From: Melanopsichium pennsylvanicum
Lineage: Eukaryota; Basidiomycota; Ustilaginomycetes; Ustilaginales
NCBI GenBank assembly: GCA_900208305.1
Contig: OAPG01000003.1
Location: forward strand, 1,426,001-1,490,000
Reading direction: 5' to 3'
Length of the DNA: 64,000 bases
Part shown: piece after piece, positions 47,941 through 58,800 of the stretch
Layout of the letters: each line of letters begins with the position of its first letter
How positions within the stretch are numbered: the first letter of the stretch is position 1
Notes under the pieces: generated by a model
What the model was told of the DNA's origin: nothing
Seen by the model: only the letters and a program-made list of their open reading frames with translations
The model's database searches: none
Position numbers and translations under genes: made by a program

Positions 47941-50900
47941 GTACCACAATTCCACGCGCGGCCCTCCGCGAACTAGCAGCAGCAGCAGTAGAGAGTTAGT
48001 TTTCTGAAAATTGGGCCAGCTCTGAGGCTGTGTGCACGTGTGTTTTTAATTCCTGCCTGCCTTTCTGCCTTTCTTGTTTCAAACTCTCTCTCTCTCTGTC
48101 TCTCTCTCTGTCTCTCTCTCTGTCTCTCTCCATGATTCAAGCAAAGTCAAAATCGGCTCGGATCGACCCCGCTCAGCGTGACCGGATCGGGATAGAATAG
48201 GACCAGCTCTTTCGCATGCATGGTGTGACACTTTCTGTGATTGCTTCGGTCTCAGACTGTGTTCGGCTTTAACTTATAGATCAACTCTGTACATGTGAGA
48301 TGCAGGATCGACGCTGAACCGGAGTATCCTGGATTGTGCTGACCGATTTCGATGGTTCATCAAGGCGCAAATCGGCGAGCGGCTCTCATACGATACCCCT
48401 TGTGCAATACGATACGTCTCTTCTAAGGAAAAGGGTACCGCTCGGGAAGCATGGTACAGGTTTGGGTCTGGCCATCGTGAGCATCAGCCACAAGGCTCCT
48501 TTCTATGTTGCATAACATCTCAAGGCGTTGAACCCTGCTAATCAAGCGTACATCGTGTGCCAGCCCGGTCAAACCATGACTACCCATTCATGTCACTCAA
48601 CTCACATCGGTTCAGCCTATACACAACGGGGGACAAAGAGAACTGGGTAAGATCACATTATTGCAACGGTGAAAACAATGGTGATAACTTTGACAACAAA
48701 GATCAAGCGAAACCGAAGCTACTGAAGCTGCACATGCGAAGTCCACCAAATACTTAGCGTCAAAGACGATAAGGTCTATCAGAAACGAGCGGCCAACCCT
48801 CCCTCGGAGCTCAGGAACAAGCTCCCACTTAAGGTCGCAAGCCATGTTGCTCCTCGGGCAAAGGTCCTCGGCGGGCGGCTAGAATCGTCCTCCACACAAG
48901 GTGGAAGGACGACAAGGCCCTTGATATAGCCTCACTGTCGTAAAGGGCGGCAAGCACTCGGGTTTCATCTACTAGACTGAATAAGGTGACATGCAATTGA
49001 GCATGTAGAATCGGAAATCGACTTTATTAAGTGATTCCGTAAAGCTGCGAGATGGGAAAGAGAGGTGAACGAGGCGGATGGCATTGGTGGGGAGAGAGTC
49101 AGTCAAAACCGAACTGATCAGGACAGGAGTGGATGGATAGATGAAAATGGATTTTGTGGATCGTATCGCGCGTGCGCTGGAGTCGCAGGTCGTGTTACGT
49201 CGAGCCTGAATCTTGTACACGGCTTGGAAGAGAAAGGGAGAGGGGACAACAAAGGTGGGGGTTGGGAGTGGTACTCACTATGATCTTGGAGGAAAGGGAA
49301 AGGGGATGCGAGCCAGTCTCGAGATTATATATGTTTCAACTCACCCTGACCCTGGCAGCTGTGCGAAATTTTTCCGCTGCTCAAAGAACTGAGCGGTAGA
49401 GAAAATTAGTCAGTTGAAATTTTCCCCAAAACTTCTTGCTGTTGCGTTCGAAAAATTTCCTCCGCCTTGCTCTTGCTTATTAGAGAAAAAACTGCGGCAC
49501 AACGTTAAACTTGGTCTTTCATTTCTCTGCACTCAACTCAACATCTGACTGCCGGAAGCTGGCGAAGCAGGCCCCTTTCGGGCGGACCAGAGCGTGTATG
49601 CATCGCTGCCCCAACAGCAGGACCCGTGCTCTGCTCTCGAAGAGCTGCTATGATTGAAGCGAGAGCAAGGTGAGATAGCTAGACTTGCGGGTGTGAATGG
49701 TGCTGTTCCCAGGGTCTTCCGATGAGACAGCCGAAACCGTGAAGGGTCCCGCTTGCTCAATCGGGATCGGGAATCTTGTGCCTGTATGGACCGATGGGTG
49801 GCGATCGGATCGCCTCCGCGTAGCAAAACCATCATATCAATCGCTTCTGCTGTCAGTCTACTTCAGCAGTTTCACGCGTGAGGCTCAGGCATACAAGAAT
49901 CTTGCAATCGAATTGAAGTCTCTTCTGCGGCACATGCTGAAGCGGTTTTCCATTAAACCTGAGGCTGCGCTGTATAGCCGCATGGTCACAAAGCGGCAGC
50001 TTCAGGAACTTGAAAAATGCAGCGTGCGTGATTGTAGCACGCATGACATTGCGCTTTGTGAACCAGGCTGCGAACCCTTGTCCGGAACCCCGCAACGTTC
50101 TCGAGACCCTCTTCTTGAACACGAGCTTACCAAGTCAAACAAACAAGGGGGTCATTGCCCAGAAAGTTGGGTGGACATACGCATGGAAAAGAGCACGCTG
50201 ATGCCGGGAACTCGTTTCTGCGTGCGAGTGTGCTGCCTACTACACTAAAAGCTGCCTTAGACATCCAAGTCATTGTAGGCTCTCAGAGGCAGGAAGCACA
50301 TTTTTACATTTGTGAGCGAGGTAAGGCAGCTGTTTGTAGTACCTCTCTCACCCAAGAGCATGCCCATTTGAGTTTGCTCTGCAATGCCGATTCCGACCAA
50401 TCAAGGCCGTGAAAGGGAGTAGGTGAAGGTGTTGGTCTCACCTATTGCGGTCGTGATCGTTTGGCTCGGTGAAACTGATAATGAAAAAAAAAAAATGAAA
50501 ATAAAATAAAACGACAATTTTAGGCTGAGTGCCAGCGCATCAACTGTGCAGTAGCAAGTGCATCCGGTGATGTCTTTTTGCCTCATTTTCTCACACTGTT
50601 GTTCTCTGCTTGCTGCCATCCATCTTTGAATCTTTGTATTTACTTTGAGCTGTGATCACCTCATTTCAAGAACCTACTGTATGCAGAAGACATCGTGTCC
50701 CATGAAACAGGAACCCGATGGTGAGCGATGAACGATACAGTACATTGTTGCTGGGTTGTGACCACGTTCCAAAGCTTCAATTGCTGTCTGAAGGATCTTT
50801 CTGCGAAGAAAGTAAAACCGCATGGTTCACCGTCCTGTAAGCACAATCGTTGAGCAGAATCAGTGCAACCACCATCAACGCGGTCAAGCTGGCTGGTTGT

Positions 50901-52936
50901 CCCCATCAGATACGGCAGACACATGGAGACTTCGATCTTGTGAAGGCTTAGAATACCCCTCGTTACACTTGCCGCTTCCGTGCAGAAACGAAGAAGGAGA
51001 AGGAGGTGTCCGTTGCCTCTCCGGCGAGAAGGTCGCTTGACGAAATCACTGAGACACATGCTCTTGCAAATTGGCCCCCATTCAGATGCATGCAAATATC
51101 GGCCAAGGCAAGGATTGAGGGTGGTCCTCGGTTGTGCTGTCCTGTCCTTTGTGGCGCATCGTAGCGCATGCTAAACCTGGTGGTGCTCCCTTTATACGCA
51201 ACTACCCCGATGAGTTTTTTTCCAAGCAGCAGCCTTGATCTCACACATTTGTTCGTGCGGCCCTAGCCCCCTCGATCCGCCTTTTTGAATACTGTGTTTG
51301 CGCCAACACGTTCCTTATACACTTTCTGTTCTGCGTCTCCATCCAGCGCAGCCTGTCGTTTACTCTGTCTCTCTCTCTCTCTCTGTACAACTTTGCCAAG
51401 GGCCAGCGCCGGGTCCCACACCAACAAGCTTCTTTTTCGGCCCACATTGACGCACGCTTTCCGAGACTGAATTGACGTCTTTGACCTGTGGAAGGGAACC
51501 TTGCTCCTCGACGTCAGCAACAAGGTCGAGGACCAGGCAGCCGTGGTGAGAATGGACCAAAGCATGCGTCGATGGGAGCTGGGGCGTCTTTTTTTGCAAC
51601 AAAGTTGCAGAAGCCGAAGGGAATGGATGGGCAATGGTGCTTGGCGAGGCAAGGGGGCTGGCAAGGGCAAAACTCAACGCGAAATTGTGACTTCAATGGG
51701 GAGGCAAAGCGGAGATCCTGACAAGAAGAAAGTGGTTGGCGGCTTTTTGCTGGCGCGCTGCCGTCAAAATACAAAGTATCTCTTTCTTTCTTTCTTGGGT
51801 TGCTTAGTTACCGAAGCTTGGCTTGCCGAGGACGACGCGCATACTACACAGTGTCGTACTGCTGGAGAGCGAGAAACGTCGATTTCCTCTTTTTTGCAGT
51901 ATCTCATGTAGTTCTGTTTCAACCGCGCCGTTGTGCTGCCTCGCAATTTCTGCCTCGTTATGACAGACCCTCGTTTGTTCGAAATGGTTTTGACAGATGG
52001 CTCTGTGTCTGTCTCACTTGTAATCCATCAAAGCGACTCGCTCGTTCACACACATGCACAATTCCTCGGCTTCCACACCACGAAACTTGTGCTATAGTAG
52101 TATCGCTTGCATCGACCAGCATGTGCAACACTGTCTCGTCCTTATGGATCTGTTGCTGCTTCTGCGCGAACGGCATGCCCCAAAGGCTTAGTGCTGTGGA
52201 CCTCCTCGACGTTGTCCGCAATGCCGCGCTGCACGCTGTGCTGGCCTACCTCCTATAGCTAGTAGTTGTGTGATGATATCTTGTCCCTCGCTTGCTCTGC
52301 CCTCTCTATGATTCGTTCTTTGTTCCCTTCTTTGCTTCTCTTTTTACTTCCTTCCCTTCCACCTCTATCATCCATCCTTTCCTGTCGAACCACTTTTCTT
52401 TCATCTAATAGAGCCCTACCATTGTATCCAAAGTTGCTGGTCTTCTTTCGGTATTCCATCTCATCTCTCCCTCACACTAAGCGCCTCTGCCTCATCAACT
52501 CTGTTCAAAGCAACCTGCTGTGCAGATCTCTCTGAACATCCTCCTCGCTTTCCTATCTGTTCGTTGTCAGTCTTTGCCGTCGCCAAGACCCCTTTCAGAT
52601 CTTGCCAAATCCCACAAAAGCAAGCTGTCCATTCCAAGCTTCCTTTTCCCACCACCAACCCCCTTTCTTCGCTCCTCTCCTCCCTTAGGCTCGCGTGGTT
52701 CGACATCACCCATCTGCATTCCACCTATCTCGTTGTACCTGCACCACGATCAATCTCGCTTGACACTGACACTTTTGACAAGTTATCCTTTGTCGAAGCG
52801 CTCCCTTCTGATCGCCAATATCCTCTCTCTCTCTCTCGTTGCATTCTTGATCTAGCAATCTCTTCAGAAGCATCGCTTCCCATTGCATCTTCTGTCCTCC
52901 ACACCCCGTCTGCATTTCTACTTCCACCTCATCAAC
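47056..52936. other. 5.9-kb divergent spacer between MAPKK and secreted DPBB genes
   Basis: This is the largest gap in the window. Simple repeats are CAG/AGC near 47834-47860, TG at about 47908-47940, CT/CTGT at 48084-48132 and CT at 51369-51383. A bulged hairpin is at 48886-48911. The 1.5 kb before 52937 is C/T-rich and is probably promoter and long 5' UTR of the Ser-rich gene. Open frames such as 49697-50248 (+) and 50661-51095 (-) show no protein-like features, so I do not call them genes. Confidence 0.5.
47908..47942. repeat. TG dinucleotide microsatellite
   Basis: A run of TG (with one CG interruption near the end), within about 80 bases after a CAG-type trinucleotide repeat, upstream of the MAPKK gene. 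Confidence 0.85.
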
Positions 52937-55036
52937 ATGGCCCCCATCGCTAAGACCGTCTGCCTGGCCCTTGCCGCCATCGCCCTCGCCGCCGCTGGTG
53001 GCATGCCCGCCGAGGCTCACCAGCTCAACTCTCGACACGTCGTTGCTGGCAGCAACGTGTACCACAATCTTCACTCCCATTCCAAGCGTATGCAGCGCAA
53101 GGTTCGTCGTGGTGATTCCTTCTCCATCTCTGGCGCCGGTAGCTTGTCTGCCTCTGCCTCCTCCAGTGGCGCTTCTGCCTCTGCTTCCTTCTCTGGTTCT
53201 GGTTCCGCCTCAGGATCGACCTCCGATGATGGATCGCAGTCGAGCAGTGAGTCTAAGTCGGAGTCTTCCTCCCAATCCTCTGCTCAGTCTTCTTCCCAGA
53301 GCAGCGCCCAATCCAGCGCTCAATCCTCTGCTCAATCTAGCTCGCAGTCAGGTTCTGGTTCCGATGGTAGCTCCCAGTCTAGCTCGCAATCCAGCTCCCA
53401 GTCCTCTGCGCAGTCTTCGGCACAGTCCAGCAGCCAGTCCAGCTCCCAGTCCAGCTCCGAGTCCAGCTCCGAGTCGAGCAGCTCTTCCTCGTCCAATGCC
53501 GAGAGCGACTCTTCCTCCAAATCCGACTCTGATGCTTCCAGCGAGGCTCAGAGTGGTGATCACAAGGCCTCGGGCTCCTCGTCCACGTCCAGCCCCACCT
53601 CGACCGTTTCCGCCGCTTCCGCTGCCTCCAGCACTCCTTGCACGGACAGCCACAAGTCGGGTGGTCACTCTTCCACCGCCAACGCCGCTGCTACTACCAC
53701 CTCTGCCGCTCCGTCCAGCACTGGCTCAGCCGTTTCCGGTTCGTCTAGCACTTCGACCGCCCCTTGGACCGAGTCTCACAAGACCCACTCTCATTCCACC
53801 GCCACCGCCGGCGCCTCCGCTGCTACCGGCACTGGTGTCGTTAAGGCTACCTCCACCTCTTCCGGTGTAAAAGCTCAGCAGACTGGCTCTTCTGGCTCTG
53901 CCTCGGAATCATCCTCTGGTTCCAGCAGCGGCTCGTCCTCGGGTTCGAGCTCGAGCGCCAACTCCAACAGTAGCTCCGGCTCTTCGTCCGGCAATGCGAA
54001 CAACGACGACTGCGATGAGAGCAGTGAGGAGGCTTCGTCCACTTCCACCTCTGGATCCACCAGCGCCTCTGACAGTGGCTCCAACACGGGCTCCTCTTCT
54101 GGTGCTTCCTCTGGATCCAAGTCTGGCTCTTCTTCGGGATCCAACTCCGGCAGCAAATCTGGTAGCAAATCTGGTAGCAACTCCGCATCGTCTTCCGCAT
54201 CGTCTTCCGGTTCGTCTTCCGGTGCGGTCTCGGGCTCGTCCTCGAGTAGCAACGGCAGTGCTTCCTCGTCGTCTTCAGCCTCGAATGCTGCCGCATCCTC
54301 CTCGTCCGCCTCCAGCGGTAACAGCGATGGCGACGATGAAGACTGCGATGACGATGAGACTTCCGACACCGCAGACGATGACTGTGATGACGATGCTGAT
54401 AGCAGCGCCTCAACTAGTGCTGCATCCAGCGCTTCATCCTCGGCTTCCTCGTCTGCCACTCCAACCGCTTCGTCCTCCAGCAAGCAGCAGCATGCCCAGG
54501 CTGAAGCCGCTACCTCTGCCTCCTCGTCCTCCGCTACCTCTTCGCCCACTTCCCAGGCCCACAAGGGTAACGAAAACAAGGGCTCTTCCTCGTCGAGCTC
54601 TGCGGCCGCTCAAGCCTCGTCCTCGGCCTCCTCTTCCGCTTCTTCATCCTCAAACTCGAGCTCTTCGTCGAACTCGAACTCTTCGTCGTCGTCGTCGTCG
54701 TCGTCGTCGTCTTCCTCCTCCAGCAGCTCAATGGTCACTGGTGGATACGCCACCTACTATACGCAGAACAACGTAGCTGGAGCATGCGGTACCGTCAACT
54801 CGGACAGTGCTCTCATAGCCGCATTGCAGACCAGCACTTACGCCAATGGGGCCCACTGCGGTAAGCAGATCAAGATCTACCGCGCCGACAACCCTTCCAA
54901 GAGTGTGACTGTCACCGTTGCCGATGAGTGCCCCAGCTGCACCAACGCTCAGAGCATCGATCTTTCCGTCGGCGCGTTCACCCAGATCGCCACCGAGGCT
55001 GAGGGCATGGTTGGCATCAAGTGGGAATGGGCTTAA
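52937..55036 (+). CDS. Secreted Ser-rich protein with C-terminal double-psi beta-barrel (RlpA-like) domain
   Basis: A 699-aa protein from the ATG at 52937 (CATCAACATGG). It opens with a signal peptide (MAPIAKTVCLALAAIALAAAG, cleavage near PAEA). A short region has dibasic Kex2-like sites (SKR, VRR near residue 55). About 520 residues of Ser-dominated low complexity follow, starting SASASSSG and broken by acidic Cys-containing clusters (DDCDESSEE; GDDEDCDDDE; DDDCDDDADSS). Residues about 598-699 form a barwin/RlpA-type domain: GGYATYYTQNNVAGACGTVN, then HCGKQIKIY, VADECPSC and SIDLSVGAF. The DPBB part resembles basidiomycete small secreted proteins annotated as riboflavin-aldehyde-forming-like or expansin-like. 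Heavy O-glycosylation of the Ser region and a cell-wall or apoplastic role are inferred. No GPI signal is seen at the C-terminus. Confidence 0.85.
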   Translation: MAPIAKTVCLALAAIALAAAGGMPAEAHQLNSRHVVAGSNVYHNLHSHSKRMQRKVRRGDSFSISGAGSLSASASSSGASASASFSGSGSASGSTSDDGSQSSSESKSESSSQSSAQSSSQSSAQSSAQSSAQSSSQSGSGSDGSSQSSSQSSSQSSAQSSAQSSSQSSSQSSSESSSESSSSSSSNAESDSSSKSDSDASSEAQSGDHKASGSSSTSSPTSTVSAASAASSTPCTDSHKSGGHSSTANAAATTTSAAPSSTGSAVSGSSSTSTAPWTESHKTHSHSTATAGASAATGTGVVKATSTSSGVKAQQTGSSGSASESSSGSSSGSSSGSSSSANSNSSSGSSSGNANNDDCDESSEEASSTSTSGSTSASDSGSNTGSSSGASSGSKSGSSSGSNSGSKSGSKSGSNSASSSASSSGSSSGAVSGSSSSSNGSASSSSSASNAAASSSSASSGNSDGDDEDCDDDETSDTADDDCDDDADSSASTSAASSASSSASSSATPTASSSSKQQHAQAEAATSASSSSATSSPTSQAHKGNENKGSSSSSSAAAQASSSASSSASSSSNSSSSSNSNSSSSSSSSSSSSSSSSSMVTGGYATYYTQNNVAGACGTVNSDSALIAALQTSTYANGAHCGKQIKIYRADNPSKSVTVTVADECPSCTNAQSIDLSVGAFTQIATEAEGMVGIKWEWA
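54681..54725 (+). repeat. TCG/TCT trinucleotide repeat encoding poly-Ser
   Basis: A near-pure TCG then TCC run that encodes an uninterrupted Ser tract immediately before the globular C-terminal domain of the secreted protein. Confidence 0.85.
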
Positions 55037-55877
55037 AGTCGAACGTTCGGCGATGATGGTTGTGCTCTGTCTCTCGTTTTTTTTTCCCTTGGTTTCCGTA
55101 GAGTTTGTTGTTGGCCCTGCTGTGTTGGTGATCGCACGGACGACTTCCATACATACATGTACTGGCCTCTGACGATGTCACTGTTACCAAGCTGGTCTTG
55201 GTTAAGTAAACGACATGTTGTGTCTGGCCGGAGGTATATTGGATGTTTGTCGAGATGGATCGCGCACGTTCGGGCCTCGACGCTTGGTTACTATCTTTGC
55301 TTGTCATGCTCCACCGTCATTCATGGATCCATCTCTGTCTCTTCTGTTTCCTCCTTGCTCCCTGGGATGCTCTGCTGTGCGGATCGTCCTTGTGTGCTTA
55401 CATACTCTTTGTTCCTCGAAACGGATTTTTTTCAGAGCGCTCGGAATTCAACTCTTGTCCCTTTGAATGCTTTATTTGTATGATGGCTGTGCTTCTGCTA
55501 AAAGACAATCGAGGTTTGTCTGCGCCTGTTGTGGGACACACTGATGTTTGGAACACACTGATGTTTGAGGCATGTGGTCAGAGTTAAGGCGCTGCTTGAG
55601 AGTGAGCAGGTGAGATGAGTGAGGAAGCAAGAAATTTGGTTGCGTGGCACAAGCCGGGGTTGAGTGAGTGGGTTCATTAAAGGGATCGACGGTAGCGCCC
55701 AGCGACAAGACTTCATTTCTTCCAACAGTGACTTGGACCCTCTCCCTCTCCCTCTGTCCTCATATCCTGACCATCTTCAGCACATCGTCCATTTCTATAT
55801 ACCTCGTCTTTGCGCTTCTCTCTTCACTTTTCCCGTTTCAGCAACCTTCCGTGTCTTGGGCTTGACAGTGTAACAAC
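55037..55877. other. Intergenic spacer
   Basis: Region between the secreted DPBB gene and UGGT, both on the plus strand. It should hold the 3' UTR of the first and the promoter of the second. The final 150 bases are C/T-rich. No gene is seen. Confidence 0.5.
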
Positions 55878-58800
55878 ATGCGAGCCCGACAGCTCCTCGG
55901 CTTCGGCTGGGCGTGGCTTGCACTTTCAACCCTAATTCACCTAAGTTCTGCGGACGAATCACCACCAGTAAAGGTTCAACTACGTCCAAGCTGGGCCTCA
56001 TTCACGCTCCCCAGTGGCGGGTCACCATTCCTCCTTGAACTACTGGAAGCAGCACACTCGCAACGGCCGAGCTCTTTCTTCCCACTCCTTAAATTACTCA
56101 CTACTAAGCACACCCCCCAACAGCTACACAACGCTACGGATGAGTGGCTAGCAAATCGTATCGAGAATCTCATCAGGGATTACCATCTGTTTGGGAAGGA
56201 CGATCAGGCTGTGGCAGAGCGTTTGGATCTGTGGCGAATGGGACTGGCTCTCAAACATGCCGGTCCGCGCATAGAGGCCCACAAGCAGGCCTATCAGAGC
56301 TTGGAGCTAGAGGATATCTGGAACAAGGGAAATGCGGGCGATAGTTCATGCGTAAGCTGGGTGCATCATCAGGACTTAGTCCTTTGTTCTGCGGAAGACG
56401 TCAAAAGAGCCCTTCTGGAGAGGACAGCTCCGTTGGCACCACAGCAGCAGGAAGATCAGGTGGTCTTTGGTCATCCTCGCACAGCCACGGCAACACAACG
56501 CTTCGTCCTCTACGCAGATCCTTACTCGGTCAATTTTCAAGAGCTTCTTTCCACCCTCGATGAGCACACCTCGGTACCCAGCTTCAACCTTTCGTACACG
56601 CTGCGATGGAGACCCCAACTGACTGACACCCAATCTTCGTCTGCCGACCACCCAAGCCTGCTCTCGGGCTACGGTGCCATTCTCGACCTCAAGAAGGTGG
56701 ACTATCTTGTCATTGATGACCGTAAGCTCAAGGACGACTCAGAAATCGGAGATGTAGGTCTACCCGCGACTTCCTCTGATGAGTCCTCTGCCTCACAAGC
56801 CGCCTTTGCCGAAGCCAAATGGCTTAGAGACCAAATCGGTGCTGATCCGGATGCCACCACTGCACCTCTGTCCAAGCTATCGGAAGACGAGATTGCAGAT
56901 CTGGGCATTAAAGCAGCCCAACTGATCATGCAATCTTCCGATCGCCTACGTGCTTTACGCGAGCTTTCGCAGAACTTTCCCTTGCACGCATCAGCCTTGG
57001 CTAGCTCAACAAAGTTCGAGGATGATTCCGCCGCAGCTCTCATCGAATCGGTATTGGGGTTGGCGAGTATGCGTATTGAGCCTGGACATTCCGATCTTTG
57101 GCTCAACGGGCAAAGCACTTCCACAAGAGATTTCATCCCACTCAAGTTGCTAGATACACTCCGACGTGAACGAAGGTGGTTTCGTGCCCTTCAGCACAGA
57201 CTAGCGGGAGGAGGTCTCAATACTACGGAGGCAGGTGATCTGATCTCGTCCAGTCTTGTGGGAAGGACGTTCATCGCACAGACTGAAGGCGGAGGTGGAA
57301 ATGCGATTTTTGATGCAAGTGATCGGATCGAGAAAAAGCAAGCTCCTCAAGGGAGCCAAGAGGGCGCAATCACCTGGTTGAACGATTTGGAGAATGACGA
57401 AGCGACAAGAGATTGGAGTAGCGACCTAATGGATCTGCTGCGGCCCATGTGGCCCGGAAAGTTTCCAAGATTGAGATTGAACCTATTCAATGTGGTCTTG
57501 GTGCTGGACTTGACACAGAGAGAGAGTTGCAGATTCCTTTCCGAGACGGTGATCCAGAGCCTTGGTCGAGTCGGCTTGCACTGGGGCCTGGTTCCCGGCG
57601 GGCTAGAACAGGGAGAGGGAGATTCGTTGAAGATGGCCAGGCTGTTCTGGTTTCTCCTCGAAGAAGCTTCTCCTCAGATCCTTTCCGATGTCCTGCGAAA
57701 AGCGGCGGGGAGCAGAGCAGGCACAGCCGAGTCCCTGGACGTGCCCCTAGCGATCAGGGAAGCCAAATTCTCGCTCAAATCAATCGATAGCGACAACTCA
57801 CTCGCGGCAAAACTAGACCTCATCCTCTCCGGTAGCAATCCTGCCTACAACCAACGCGAAGAGCTCGCCAAAGCCTACATATGCCGTTTGCGAGCAACAA
57901 ATTCCGAGTCGCCCACCGGCCACGTCTTCACCAACGGCCAGCGTCAGCCTTTCCATCCACAAATCGTCCACATGTTGCACCAAAGCATTCAGGAGCAGAT
58001 CCAGGTGTTGGCTCCGCAGATCTACTACGGTCAGCTCAAAGGGAGCGATGCTGGATTGAGCACGTGGTTCTATGACGCTGTTGGAGCTTTGAGCTTCCGA
58101 AGTGCCCTGGTGGGTGGTACGGCGGAAAACGCGAACGGGGCACAACATTCAAATGTGGATTTGTTCTCTGCACTTGTAGACGAGAGTGTCCCTGAGGGAA
58201 GCGTCAAACAAGTGTTTCAGTTCTACTATCCGATCAACGAGCCGGAGAGGCTACTGAACTCGACCGTTTGGGTTTTTGCTAATGTCGATACTGAAGAGGG
58301 GCTAGGATTGGTGAGGAAAGCATTCGAAGCGCTTACAGAAGAGAGGGCACAGTTTCGACTTGGTGTGCTTCACATTCCGTCCAAAGCGTCGAGAAATATC
58401 ACCGTATCGACTCTACTATACCGATTACTCAATGACAATCATCTCAACCATGTCACGCCAATCCAGATGCTCGACGCTCTCAATCAATCCGACAGCTTCC
58501 ATGCATCTCTTGGTCTCTCTTCAAGCTCGACCGACGCAATCGAATCTGCAGCACACCAATTTTGGACCTCCCTCACCTCCATCTCCACCAGCCTAGCTTT
58601 GACAGGTCCCGCGATCATTGTCGACGGCCACCTGGTCAGCAACTTTGGCACGAGCACCATCTCTCATCGCGACATTACCGCCTTGGTCGAGTACGAAGCG
58701 GGCCAGAAGCTGCCCTACCTTACTCAAGCACTGCAGCTTCTACGAGAAAATTTTGATTCCATCAACTCTCGACAGCGTCAAGATCTCATCTTTGCAAGTT

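Noticed and set aside
48557..48845. Possible small gene or retroelement remnant in the MAPKK upstream spacer
   Set aside because: Short overlapping frames on both strands, no reverse transcriptase, integrase or gag-like motif, and no terminal repeats found.
49697..50248. Plus-strand 183-codon open frame in the 5.9-kb spacer
   Set aside because: No family resemblance, no domain or signal sequence, and an overlapping minus-strand frame of similar quality; probably chance.
50661..51095. Minus-strand 144-codon open frame in the same spacer
   Set aside because: No protein-like motif and Cys/Ser-rich irregular composition; no support beyond being open.
53332..54731. Minus-strand and alternative plus-strand frames across the Ser-rich gene
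   Set aside because: Shadows of the repetitive Ser codons; only the frame with signal peptide and DPBB domain is sensible.
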